Source: Ferrimonas senticii DSM 18821 (GTDB lineage Bacteria > Pseudomonadota > Gammaproteobacteria > Enterobacterales > Shewanellaceae). From it: 64,000 bases of DNA. Shown piece by piece: positions 56,674 to 64,000 of the stretch. How positions within the stretch are numbered: position 1 is the first letter of the stretch; each line of letters begins with the position of its first letter. A program made the translations under genes and the position numbers. The notes beneath the pieces are model-generated. The model saw only the letters and a list, made by a program, of their open reading frames with translations, ran no database searches and was not told where the DNA came from. The stretch lies in NCBI RefSeq assembly GCF_000422665.1, contig NZ_AUGM01000008.1, positions 124,001 to 188,000 of the forward strand. The letters run 5' to 3'.

Positions 56674-57357
56674 ATGAGTGATAACAAAATGATCCTCAAA
56701 CACCCAATCTCTTCACGGGTGTTCCACTGGTTTTTGCTACTAAGCTTTTTGCCGCTGGCCGCCACTGGCCTACTGCTGTTCTTTAAGCCGCTGGATCAAG
56801 CTGGTATGCAGTTAAGCTACGACATTCACATGATCGCCGGCGCGGTAATGGCGATTGATGCAGTGGCGTTCTTTATCTTCGCCTTCGATCGCGTGGTGCT
56901 ATTCACCTACCGCGTGTTTGCCGTATCCAAGCGCGATATTGGCTGGATGATGGTGGCTGGTGGTTACCCACACAAGTTCTTCCCGGGCATCTTTAAAACC
57001 AAGCCAAACGTGCCAGAGATGAACAAGTACAACACCGGCCAGCGGATCTTCGGCGCCGCGGTTATCGTTGGTGGCAGCGTGCTGATCATCTCCGGTCTGG
57101 TGCTGTGGTTGGCGCCCCACATCGCCCCAGCAGGTGCAGTCTACTGGCTGGGTCAAGCGCACCTGGTATTTGGTTTGCTGCTGACCGCGTTTTTGCCAGT
57201 TCACCTGTTCTTGGCGGTGTACTTCTGGAGCGACTTCAAGGCGATGATGAGCCACGGCAAAATCCCTTACGAAGACGCTAAACACCACAGCCCACTGTGG
57301 GTGAAAAACGAAATCGTACCGACCATGACTGCTGGCGAACAAGCCGCAGCTAAATAA
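56674..57357 (+). CDS. Cytochrome b subunit of the hydrogenase (FdhC-like)
   Basis: 227 residues with four membrane helices (about 18-38, 47-72, 125-148, 165-188) and potential haem histidines in RVFHWFLLL, YDIHMIAGAVMA, and AHLVFGLLLTAFLPVHLFLAV. Resembles the gamma subunit of formate dehydrogenase, as the corresponding Shewanella gene is named. It should take electrons from HydA into the quinone pool. Cotranscribed with hydAB. Confidence 0.9.
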   Translation: MSDNKMILKHPISSRVFHWFLLLSFLPLAATGLLLFFKPLDQAGMQLSYDIHMIAGAVMAIDAVAFFIFAFDRVVLFTYRVFAVSKRDIGWMMVAGGYPHKFFPGIFKTKPNVPEMNKYNTGQRIFGAAVIVGGSVLIISGLVLWLAPHIAPAGAVYWLGQAHLVFGLLLTAFLPVHLFLAVYFWSDFKAMMSHGKIPYEDAKHHSPLWVKNEIVPTMTAGEQAAAK

Positions 57358-57368
57358 TCGTACTGTCC

Positions 57369-57390
57369 GCCCAAGGGTCTCCCCTTGGGC
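57369..57390 (+). terminator. Hairpin between cytochrome b and hydG
   Basis: GCCCAAGGG (57369-57377) pairs with CCCTTGGGC (57382-57390). It has only a short downstream T run (GTCTTTGG), so partial termination or mRNA processing between structural and maturation genes is more likely than a full stop. Confidence 0.45.
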
Positions 57391-57487
57391 GTCTTTGGCA
57401 GTGATTATCGCCAAGCTCAGTTTGCCGATACTCATTGTTTGCTGCGGCCCACTGTTGGGTCTCAGTACTGTTTTGCAAGGCCATCAC

Positions 57488-58924
57488 ATGTCACACCACG
57501 CTCCGTTAACCAAACAACGCGACTACGACGTTAACCACAGCTTTATTAACGACGACGCCATCTGGAACATCATCAACGCCTGCGCTCAGCCAAGCCGCGA
57601 CCAAGTACAGCAGGTGTTAGCCAAAGCGCGCTTGTGTGAAGGGCTGGATCTCAGCGACGCCGCCATCTTGCTGCAAAATACCGAGGCCGATCTCACCCAA
57701 GAGTTGTTTGCGGTGGCACGGGAAATTAAACAGAAAATTTACGGCAACCGGATCGTGCTGTTTGCGCCGCTGTATGTCTCTAACCACTGCGCTAACTCTT
57801 GCAGTTATTGCGCCTTTGCCGCCGATAACCATCAGCTCAAGCGTCGCACCCTGAAGCTGGATGAGATCCGCGAAGAGACCAAAGTACTGGAACGGATGGG
57901 TCACAAACGGATCCTAGCGGTGTATGGCGAACACCCGCGCAACAACGTCAACGCCATCGTCGACAGCATCCAAGCGATGTACGCTGTCCGTGATGAGCAC
58001 GGCGGTGAGATCCGCCGCATCAACGTCAACGCGGCGCCGATGGACAGCAGCGATTTTGCCATCCTAAAAACCGCCAAGATCGGCACCTATCAGTGCTTCC
58101 AAGAGACCTACCACCGCGATACCTATCAGCAGGTGCACAAAAAGGGTAAGAAGAAAGACTACCTCTATCGCCTGTACGCGATGCACCGCGCCATGGAAGC
58201 CGGCATCGACGACGTCGGCATCGGCGCGCTGTTTGGTCTGTACGATCACCGTTTCGACCTGCTGGCACTGCTGACTCATGCCCAACAATTGGAGCAAGAC
58301 TGGGGTTGTGGCCCACACACTATCTCGTTCCCACGGATTGAACCGGCGCAGGGCTCGGACATCTCTGAAAACCCGCCCTACGCGATTGACGACGATCGCT
58401 TCCGCCTGATTGTCGCGGTATTGCGCTTGGCTGTGCCCTACACCGGGCTGATCCTAAGCACCCGCGAAACCCCAGAGATGCGCCGCGAATTGATCAACAT
58501 GGGGGTATCACAGATCTCCGCTTCCTCGCGCACCTACCCCGGCGCCTATGTGGATTCACTGGTAGAGCAAGTCGATAAGCAGCAATTTTCATTGGGCGAT
58601 CACCGCACTATGGATGAGGTGGTGCAAGACTTGGTGGATAACCTTGAATCGGTACCGTCATTCTGCACCGGTTGTTACCGCAAAGGCCGTACTGGCGATC
58701 ACTTTATGGGCTTGGCCAAGCAGCAGTTTATTGGCAAATTCTGCCAACCAAATGCACTCATCACCTTCCGTGAGTACCTCAACGACTTTGCCAACGAACA
58801 GACCAAAGCCAAAGGCAACGCGCTGATTGAACGGGAACTGGCCAAGATGAGCCCGGCTCGCGCCAAAAACGTTCGCGGCTGTCTGGCGCGTACCGACGCC
58901 GGTGAACGCGACATCTACCTATGA
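57488..58924 (+). CDS. hydG: [FeFe]-hydrogenase maturase HydG (radical SAM tyrosine lyase)
   Basis: 478 residues. Radical-SAM cysteines in NHCANSCSYCAFAADNHQL (CX3CX2C); C-terminal auxiliary cluster motif in SFCTGCYRKGRTGDHFMGLA. In the family HydG cleaves tyrosine, making the CO and CN ligands of the H-cluster. ATG 57488 follows a long upstream in-frame stretch that is not conserved, so the start was placed at MSHHAPLTKQRDYDV. It overlaps hydX by four bases. Confidence 0.97.
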   Translation: MSHHAPLTKQRDYDVNHSFINDDAIWNIINACAQPSRDQVQQVLAKARLCEGLDLSDAAILLQNTEADLTQELFAVAREIKQKIYGNRIVLFAPLYVSNHCANSCSYCAFAADNHQLKRRTLKLDEIREETKVLERMGHKRILAVYGEHPRNNVNAIVDSIQAMYAVRDEHGGEIRRINVNAAPMDSSDFAILKTAKIGTYQCFQETYHRDTYQQVHKKGKKKDYLYRLYAMHRAMEAGIDDVGIGALFGLYDHRFDLLALLTHAQQLEQDWGCGPHTISFPRIEPAQGSDISENPPYAIDDDRFRLIVAVLRLAVPYTGLILSTRETPEMRRELINMGVSQISASSRTYPGAYVDSLVEQVDKQQFSLGDHRTMDEVVQDLVDNLESVPSFCTGCYRKGRTGDHFMGLAKQQFIGKFCQPNALITFREYLNDFANEQTKAKGNALIERELAKMSPARAKNVRGCLARTDAGERDIYL

Positions 58925-59499
58925 TCAACGTCGATGCATCGGCTGGACTGGATGGCGAGGCACTGTGCCTTGCCATCAGCCAAGCACAGCGGCTGTGTTT
59001 GCATGCCGCCATCTACGGTAACTTTGCCGCTGAGCCGTTCGCCAGCGCGTTTGCTAAGGCGCTGGCGAACCCTAAATTAGTCAGCCTAAAAATCATTGAA
59101 CAACGCTTCGATAGCCCATTTGCTAACGAGTTTGCCAAGGTACTGCGCCACGACTTTTCAGCGGCGCAATTTACCGCAGCACTACAGCAATCCCAAGCGT
59201 GGTGCCTGCAGCTGGCAGCGCACCCCAAAGTCAGCTATCGCCAAAGCCAAGCGTTACCACTGACGCCAATTCTGCTGATTGACGATGCCATCGTCGTTGG
59301 CCACTACGGCCATGGCCAATTGCCCGCCAACCGCGGTCTATGGCTGCAACTGGATGCCGCCAGTGCCAACATTAACGTCGATACGCTGTGGCAATGGGCT
59401 GAGCAAGGCCAGTGTCCAGCCACGGCCAGCGCGACCCAACAAGCGCTGTTTCGCTACGTCGCTGAGTGTCAGCACGCTTGGCAGCACGGCATTGAGTAA
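58921..59499 (+). CDS. hydX: HydX-like protein of the hydGXEF cluster
   Basis: 192 residues of unknown biochemical function. The position between hydG and hydE, with an ATGA overlap to hydG and nine bases to hydE, is the same as that of hydX in Shewanella oneidensis. The C-terminal part (LTPILLIDDAIVVGHYGHGQ, LPANRGLWLQLDA) resembles the phospholipase D-like domain fold of uncharacterised proteins. There is no metal-cluster cysteine motif. Confidence 0.8.
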   Translation: MINVDASAGLDGEALCLAISQAQRLCLHAAIYGNFAAEPFASAFAKALANPKLVSLKIIEQRFDSPFANEFAKVLRHDFSAAQFTAALQQSQAWCLQLAAHPKVSYRQSQALPLTPILLIDDAIVVGHYGHGQLPANRGLWLQLDAASANINVDTLWQWAEQGQCPATASATQQALFRYVAECQHAWQHGIE

Positions 59500-59507
59500 C
59501 CACCCTA

Positions 59508-60512
59508 ATGTCATTGAACCACTCACAACTGCTCAACTACCTAAGCGGCGCTGATGACGCGACCCTGTTTGCTAAGGCCAATGCCGTTAAGCAGCAATGG
59601 TTTGGCAACGAAGTTTATCTGCGTGGCATCGTTGAGTTTTCCAACTTTTGCCGCAACAACTGCCACTACTGCGGCCTGCGCCGCGATAACCGCAGCCAAG
59701 AGCGATACCGCATCGATCATCACGCCATTATGGCGGCGGTTGATCAGTTGGTCGCCTGTGGCCTTGCCACCGTGGTGCTGCAATCTGGCGACGACTTCCA
59801 CTACAGCGGCCGCAAACTGGCCGAGCTAGTGGCAGCGATTAAGGCGCGTCACAACATCGCCATCACCCTATCGGTGGGCGATCGCAGCCATCAGGATCTC
59901 AGTTTATGGCGCGCTGCCGGTGCCGATCGCTATCTGCTAAAAATGGAAAGCTTCGACCGTAAGCTGTTCGCCCAAATTCGCCCACAAGCGGATTTTGATC
60001 AGCGCATTGCGCGGCTACAGCACCTCAAGGCCGAAGGTTATCAGGTTGGCTCGGGGATCATCGTCGGTCTACCGCAACAAACCTTAGCCAGCATCGCCGA
60101 CGACATTCTGGCACTGACCGAGCTGCAACTGGATATGCTCGCCTGTGGCCCTTTTATCGCCCACCCACAAACCCCATTTGCTGGTGCCGATAATGGCTCA
60201 GTTGCACTGACCCTGCGGATCACCGCGCTGCTACGGCTGCTTAATCCTGGCGCGCTAATCCCTGCTACCAGCGCGTTGAAAGTGCTGCAACCCGACAGTC
60301 AGTTGCAAGCTCTGTGCAGCGGTGCCAACGTGGTGATGCCCTCATTCACGCCGCTGCAGGTTAGCGGTGACTACCAAATCTATCCGGGTAAAAACCAGAG
60401 CGGCTGCGCTGGGGCCAATCGTTTAACCGCGCTAGTGCAGGAGCTGCAGCAACACCAGCTAACGGCCAGTTTCAGTCGCGGCGACTCCAAGCGCCCCGCC
60501 ACTGCTAACTAG
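59508..60512 (+). CDS. hydE: [FeFe]-hydrogenase maturase HydE (radical SAM)
   Basis: 334 residues. Radical-SAM CX3CX2C in FSNFCRNNCHYCGLRRDNRS, and SGDDFHYSGRKLA and MESFDRKLFAQIRP as in HydE. HydE acts on the diiron subcluster precursor with HydG and HydF. The stop codon TAG (60510-60512) overlaps the CTAG at the end of the inserted repeat, so the last codons lie at an insertion junction; the C-terminus ends about where the family ends. Confidence 0.96.
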   Translation: MSLNHSQLLNYLSGADDATLFAKANAVKQQWFGNEVYLRGIVEFSNFCRNNCHYCGLRRDNRSQERYRIDHHAIMAAVDQLVACGLATVVLQSGDDFHYSGRKLAELVAAIKARHNIAITLSVGDRSHQDLSLWRAAGADRYLLKMESFDRKLFAQIRPQADFDQRIARLQHLKAEGYQVGSGIIVGLPQQTLASIADDILALTELQLDMLACGPFIAHPQTPFAGADNGSVALTLRITALLRLLNPGALIPATSALKVLQPDSQLQALCSGANVVMPSFTPLQVSGDYQIYPGKNQSGCAGANRLTALVQELQQHQLTASFSRGDSKRPATAN

Positions 60513-60757
60513 GGCGTGTTGACCTTTGCCGAATATTTTTGCGCCCATTATTGGCCACTTTTGACAGCAAATTGAACTTGGTCGGTTAATTTTACTGTTC
60601 GATGGTCTCGAAGGGGCGCCTTGCAGGGTCGGACTAGCTGCTGTCACTCTTCGTCATACGATTTCGACGTAGAGCCACTATGCCTTCAATCGCAATCCTC
60701 GATTGACAGCCGCTATCCTCGACCAAATTCTGAACACCAAACGTCAACACGCCCTAG
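60509..60757. mobile_element. MITE-like element, copy 2, at the end of hydE
   Basis: The element proper is 60512-60754, with terminal inverted repeats GGGCGTGTTGAC and GTCAACACGCCC that are perfect over 12 bp. It is bounded on both sides by CTAG (60509-60512 and 60754-60757), so the symmetric ends may reflect a CTAG target duplication or simply a self-complementary end. It closely matches copy 1 (7316-7556) and is in the same orientation. No transposase is encoded. Confidence 0.88.
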
Positions 60758-60810
60758 AAACTGACAACTAAAAACTGCTAACTAAAAACTGACAACTGTC
60801 CTCTGCCAAC

Positions 60811-60852
60811 TGATAGCTGATAGCTGATAGCTGATAGCTGATAGCTGATAGC
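60811..60852. repeat. Six perfect heptamer repeats TGATAGC
   Basis: TGATAGC is repeated six times head to tail (42 bases), just after an imperfect run of ACTGACAACTAAAA-type repeats from 60758. It sits between hydE and nrfA, in no coding frame. Confidence 0.95.
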
Positions 60853-60900
60853 TAACAACTGTTTTCTAAAAAGACAGCTTGCGCTGCTCGCCTCAAACGA

Positions 60901-60932
60901 AAAAACCCCGTCTCAACGGAGACGGGGTTTTC
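60901..60932. terminator. Bidirectional terminator between hydE side and nrfA
   Basis: CCCCGTCTC (60907-60915) pairs with GAGACGGGG (60920-60928), A6 upstream and TTTT downstream. The nrfA stop codon is 95 bases away on the other side. Confidence 0.9.
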
Positions 60933-61026
60933 ATAAGTTTTGCGGCAGTGGTGACAGCGACTACCAATAACCCAAGGATGACGAAAACGGGTTAACGGTA
61001 AACACCACTGACAATTTTGAGTCTAA

Positions 61027-62391
61027 TTAGAACTCAACCTTGTTTGGCCACTCTTTCTGAACTACGTCGTTCAAGAATTTCTTCTTCTCGGCGTCCAGTT
61101 TTGCCTTATCCAGACCTACCAGTGCCTGTGCTTTGGCCTTGGTGGAGTAATCTGGGTAGGTCACCGCGTTAACGCCATGCTTAGCCAGAATCTTCTTCAG
61201 TTCAGCACGTGCTTTTTCGCCGTCAACTTTGGCTTTTGCCAGCTCTTCAACAGACCAACCTGGGTTGTGAGCGTGGATACCGTGTGATGCAATAGCAAAG
61301 TCCCAACGGAACTGAGCGTGACGGATCAGCTTCAGAGCACCCTGCATCTCGGCATCGGTCGCACCGGCTTTCCATGCTTCAGCAGCATCGAAGTGAGCCT
61401 TGGTGATCACCGCTTCGGTCGCCAATTGCGCTTCGGTTACCGCTTGCTTGTTAGACTTCAGCAGCGCTTCCATCTCACCTTTGCTTTCGTGACAGTCAGC
61501 ACACACTTTATCGAAGTTATCGATGGCGTTGCCTACGTTGTGACGAGAGAACTCTTGGCCTTTAGCGTTGGTTTCTTTTGGCATGTGACAGGTGATACAG
61601 GTTACGCCCATCTCTGCGTGTGCAGTGCCTTTCCAGGTTTCCCACTCTGGGTGCTGTGCTTTCAGCATCGGTGCTTTAGAGATGTTGTGAGTCCAATCTT
61701 TGAAGCCCAGTGCATCGTAGTAAGCCAGCATAGAATCAACGTCTTGGCCGTTGTCCCATGGGAACTTAACGTTGTTGTGGTCTTTACCGTTGAAGTAGTA
61801 CTCAACGTGACACTGAGCACAGGTCATTGCCGCTTTGGTGTCTGCGTCTTGATCTTCAAACTTCTCGCCAGCCGCTTCGAAAGCGCGCATTGCGAATGGA
61901 CGAGCCGGCTTAGCTTCGCCAGTCTTGGCATCGTGACAGTCGGCACAGCCTACGGAGCTGTTCATCTCGTCGCCCCAAGCGGCCCACATTTTCTCAGAGA
62001 ACGCGTTTTCGCCAACTTGGTCGTACATGCGGATCATGTCAGGGGTCTTACAGCCCCAGCAAGATGCGGCCATTGGGCCCGCGTCTTTGGTCATTGGGCC
62101 AGCGGTACGCAGAGTGCGGGTCAGGTCGGTAATCGCGTAGTGGTGACCGCGTGGCTTGTTGTAATCTTTAGCGAAGCCGTAACCGCCCCACATGATGATC
62201 AGGTTCGGGTTTTCCGCCAGAGCATCGCCCTTTTCGGTGGATTCAGCAGTAGAAGCCCAAGAGTTGTACTGATCTGGGTATTTGCCCTGCCAAGTTTCGC
62301 TGTTGTAAACCGCAGGATCGTTTTTAGCAATGGCAGAGCCACACAGTGCAGCAAAGGTAACCGCCAGGGCAATCTTGTTGAATTTCATCAT
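61027..62391 (-). CDS. nrfA: Pentahaem cytochrome c nitrite reductase, ammonia-forming
   Basis: 454 residues with a Sec signal peptide (MMKFNKIALAVTFAALCGSA). Periplasmic six-electron reduction of nitrite to ammonia. Five haem sites are visible: the catalytic Lys-ligated CWGCK, then CADCH, CAQCH, CITCH and a second CADCH. Active-site-like RPFAMRAF and HNPGWS segments match NrfA. No nrfBCD or nrfH gene accompanies it, as in Shewanella where a CymA-type quinol dehydrogenase feeds it. ATG 62391 has GGAG six bases upstream. It is transcribed against the hyd genes. Confidence 0.97.
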   Translation of the reverse strand: MMKFNKIALAVTFAALCGSAIAKNDPAVYNSETWQGKYPDQYNSWASTAESTEKGDALAENPNLIIMWGGYGFAKDYNKPRGHHYAITDLTRTLRTAGPMTKDAGPMAASCWGCKTPDMIRMYDQVGENAFSEKMWAAWGDEMNSSVGCADCHDAKTGEAKPARPFAMRAFEAAGEKFEDQDADTKAAMTCAQCHVEYYFNGKDHNNVKFPWDNGQDVDSMLAYYDALGFKDWTHNISKAPMLKAQHPEWETWKGTAHAEMGVTCITCHMPKETNAKGQEFSRHNVGNAIDNFDKVCADCHESKGEMEALLKSNKQAVTEAQLATEAVITKAHFDAAEAWKAGATDAEMQGALKLIRHAQFRWDFAIASHGIHAHNPGWSVEELAKAKVDGEKARAELKKILAKHGVNAVTYPDYSTKAKAQALVGLDKAKLDAEKKKFLNDVVQKEWPNKVEF

Positions 62392-62453
62392 CATCATCTC
62401 CGTTATATGAGGTGTCATCGCCGATGGTACTGCCACTACATTACCCCCACACA

Positions 62454-62469
62454 TACCACTTTGGGGGTA
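62454..62469 (-). promoter_or_regulatory. NarP/NarL-type 7-2-7 site before nrfA
   Basis: TACCACT-TT-GGGGGTA: two inverted heptamers with a two-base spacer, the arrangement bound by NarP and NarL. The left unit matches TACYNMT exactly; the right (TACCCCC reversed) differs at one position. It lies about 70 bases before the nrfA start codon. Confidence 0.65.
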
Positions 62470-62571
62470 TCCCCTTTAAAGTGTTGAGTTGTCGACGGTT
62501 CCACCGTTTTAGAATGAAATTATCTCTTTTTGGATAGACGTTGATGTTGCGCAAAAAATGAAATTAAGCTG

Positions 62572-62585
62572 ATGATTTAAATCAA
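62572..62585 (-). promoter_or_regulatory. FNR-type site upstream of nrfA
   Basis: ATGATTTAAATCAA matches TTGATNNNNATCAA at nine of ten defined positions. Its centre is about 188 bases upstream of the nrfA start codon and 117 upstream of the NarP-like site, an unusual order and spacing. Confidence 0.6.
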
Positions 62586-62744
62586 TATAATCAGAAAAAA
62601 ATAGCAATTTAAGAAATCATTAAGCCGCAAATTCAGCAATAATGAGCGCTCGATCACAACAACCTTCGCAATTGCCGAAACCTCCTCACTTTTACCTCCA
62701 ATAACTGTGCCAGCGACGACAAATTCTACAACCGCCGCCAACCA
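62586..62744. other. Upstream part of the nrfA control region
   Basis: AT-rich sequence between the FNR-like box and the stop of the coiled-coil gene. A second partial FNR-like string (TTGATGTTGCGCAA) occurs at 62541-62554. No gene is seen. Confidence 0.4.
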
Positions 62745-63173
62745 TTACTGTGGCGTTAACTCCGCTGCGGCATTGCACTGGGCATTAAAGCCATCGAGTG
62801 CCTGTTGATAATCTTGGCGACGCTGATTTTGAACTTGCTTGTCCTGCTCGAATTGTTGATTGGCTTTGTCATAAGCCGCGTTTTGCTGCTGGTAGCGCTT
62901 GCGCTTTAGCTTCACTTTGTTGTGCAACTGGCCACACAACTGCTGACATTTCGCTGCTTGTTGCTGCAGTTTTTGCAACGCCTGCTGATCTGCCACTAAC
63001 TGCTGCTGGGTCGCCAGCAACTGCGCATGATCCGCCGCTAACTGTTGCTGTTGCTGCTGAAATCCCGCCAGTCGCTGCTGTAAGTCGGTTAGCTGTGTTG
63101 GGCAATCCGCTGCCGCTTGGGCGCTCACCGGCAGCGCCAACATCATCAGTGCCATTGGCCATTGAGTGGTCAT
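62745..63173 (-). CDS. Small secreted coiled-coil protein of unknown function
   Basis: 142 residues. Signal peptide (MALMMLALPVSAQAAAD) followed by an almost continuous Gln/Ala/Leu-rich helix (QQLAADHAQLLATQQQLVAD), with four cysteines in two pairs near KCQQLCGQ and the C-terminus. AAGGAAG precedes ATG 63173. It is unrecognised. It points toward nrfA but is separated from it by a regulatory region, so it is probably a separate unit inserted with nrfA between hydE and hydF. Confidence 0.65.
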   Translation of the reverse strand: MTTQWPMALMMLALPVSAQAAADCPTQLTDLQQRLAGFQQQQQQLAADHAQLLATQQQLVADQQALQKLQQQAAKCQQLCGQLHNKVKLKRKRYQQQNAAYDKANQQFEQDKQVQNQRRQDYQQALDGFNAQCNAAAELTPQ

Positions 63174-63243
63174 TATCACTTCCTTGTCGATCAATTCACT
63201 CGCCAAGCTAACCATAACGGTTAACAACATCAATAACCTACTC

Positions 63244-63278
63244 GGCGCGTTGACCTATGCCGGATAAATTTGCGGCAC
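63244..63278. mobile_element. MITE-like remnant, left end only
   Basis: GGCGCGTTGACCTATGCCGG onwards matches the left end of copies 1 and 2 at about 27 of 33 positions by eye. The rest of the element is not recognisable. It is in the same orientation as copy 2, on the other side of nrfA. Confidence 0.6.
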
Positions 63279-63443
63279 TTTTTTGAGGACGATGCCCCTC
63301 GGCCATTGAATGACCGTCGTGACAGCAACCAACAAAAATGCAGCCACCTCGGTAATGAGTCTATTTGCTGCGGCACGGATCAGATTATCTTGATCAAGTT
63401 TTCAGTAGGCTCTGCCAACCTCCGCAATAATTGGCCAACGTCG

Positions 63444-64000
63444 ATGTCTGAACTGCAACAAACCCCCAGCGCCAACCGGTTGCATATTGCCATTCTGGGC
63501 AAGCGCAATATGGGCAAATCTACGTTAATTAATGCCCTTACCGGGCAAAGCTTGGCGATCGTCTCCGCCCAGCCCGGCACCACCACCGATCCGGTATACA
63601 AAGCGATGGAGATCCTGCCCATCGGCCCGTGCACCATCATCGACACCGCCGGTTTGGATGACGAGGGCGAACTGGGGCAACTGCGGGTAGAAAAAACGTT
63701 GCAGGTACTGCGCAAAACCGACATCGCACTGCTTACGATCACCGCTGCGGGCTTAACCGATTTTGACAGCCAGTTGCTGGCGCAGTTACGCCGCAACGAT
63801 ATCCCGGTAATCGTGGTGATCAACAAACAAGACCAATTGCGGGCGGAGCCGGAACTGCTAGCCCAACTGCATCAATTGGGGTTACCGCATCTGTCACTGT
63901 CAGCCCAGCACAGTGATGGCATCGATAGCTTGAAACAGCTGATCATTCAGCATTCGCCCAAAACCTTTGAACAGCCTTCGCTGCTGGGGGATTTAGTGCA
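63444..64000 (+). CDS. hydF: [FeFe]-hydrogenase maturase GTPase HydF, 3' end cut by window edge
   Basis: At least 185 codons are in view, without stop. GTPase motifs: G1 ILGKRNMGKSTLINAL, G2 PGTTTDPV, G3 IIDTAGLDDEGEL and G4 NKQD. The visible part is the N-terminal GTPase domain of HydF; the dimerisation and [4Fe-4S] domains lie beyond the edge. HydF scaffolds the diiron subcluster made by HydE and HydG. In Shewanella it directly follows hydE; here about 2.9 kb intervene. Confidence 0.95.
   Translation, partial: MSELQQTPSANRLHIAILGKRNMGKSTLINALTGQSLAIVSAQPGTTTDPVYKAMEILPIGPCTIIDTAGLDDEGELGQLRVEKTLQVLRKTDIALLTITAAGLTDFDSQLLAQLRRNDIPVIVVINKQDQLRAEPELLAQLHQLGLPHLSLSAQHSDGIDSLKQLIIQHSPKTFEQPSLLGDLV

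Noticed and set aside
63380-63826. Minus-strand frame of 148 codons at the right end
   Set aside because: It is antisense to hydF, whose GTPase motifs are unmistakable.

Overview
The window reads as the chromosome of a facultatively anaerobic marine-type gammaproteobacterium from the Shewanella/Ferrimonas side of the Alteromonadales. This is an inference from gene content: a Shewanella-type periplasmic [FeFe]-hydrogenase locus (hydA, hydB, cytochrome b, hydG, hydX, hydE, hydF), a lone pentahaem nitrite reductase nrfA, a LapG/LapD/LapBCE-type adhesin secretion and release system, and proteins that resemble Escherichia coli CydA, CydB, CydX, UbiF, MiaB, YbeY and Lnt closely. Genes are densely packed. 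No rRNA or tRNA gene, CRISPR array, prophage or intact transposase was seen.

Layout. 1-7.3 kb: two tandem periplasmic substrate-binding proteins (the first cut by the left edge), an SPFH/prohibitin-like membrane protein, small housekeeping genes (YoaH, CreA, Nudix, ArsR) and threonine aldolase. 7.3-16.8 kb: a MITE-like repeat, an MscS channel, an outer-membrane barrel protein, a LysR regulator, a YggN-like protein and a two-gene RND efflux system. 16.9-20.6 kb: cytochrome bd oxidase cydA-cydB-cydX with a long upstream region carrying FNR- and CRP-like sites, then a 25-residue peptide gene. 20.7-29.7 kb: a degenerate DNA methyltransferase-like gene and a translationally coupled lapC-lapE-ompA-lapG-lapD-lapB operon with no adhesin gene beside it. 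29.7-44.4 kb: a phosphatase-like protein, TetR, a polyferredoxin membrane protein, a three-gene glycan-modification operon, a divergent two-component system, tpm, a crotonase with a divergent LysR, a FUSC transporter-like protein and ubiF. 44.5-50.0 kb: the conserved miaB-ybeZ-ybeY-ybeX-lnt cluster. 50.3-54.5 kb: a nitrate/nitrite-domain chemoreceptor and a hybrid histidine kinase. 55.0-64 kb: the hydrogenase locus, interrupted between hydE and hydF by a MITE, a heptamer repeat tract, nrfA and a small coiled-coil protein.

How the parts work together. Cytochrome bd, NrfA, the hydrogenase and the NIT-domain receptor are all elements of low-oxygen respiration. FNR-type sites before cydA and nrfA, and NarP/NarL-type paired heptamers before nrfA and before the chemoreceptor, suggest shared oxygen and nitrate/nitrite control. 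The Lap operon is the c-di-GMP-controlled switch that keeps or cleaves a giant surface adhesin, whose gene must lie elsewhere.

The most unusual structures are: a dispersed ~240 bp element with terminal inverted repeats (two near-full copies and a remnant) that supplies the end of hydE and flanks the nrfA insertion in the hyd operon; a terminator-like hairpin inside the first codons of lnt; the rearranged, adhesin-less lap operon behind a catalytically degenerate methyltransferase; and His-rich loops in the hydrogenase large subunit. Start codons were chosen by eye from ribosome-binding sites and family alignments recalled from memory; no database search was run.
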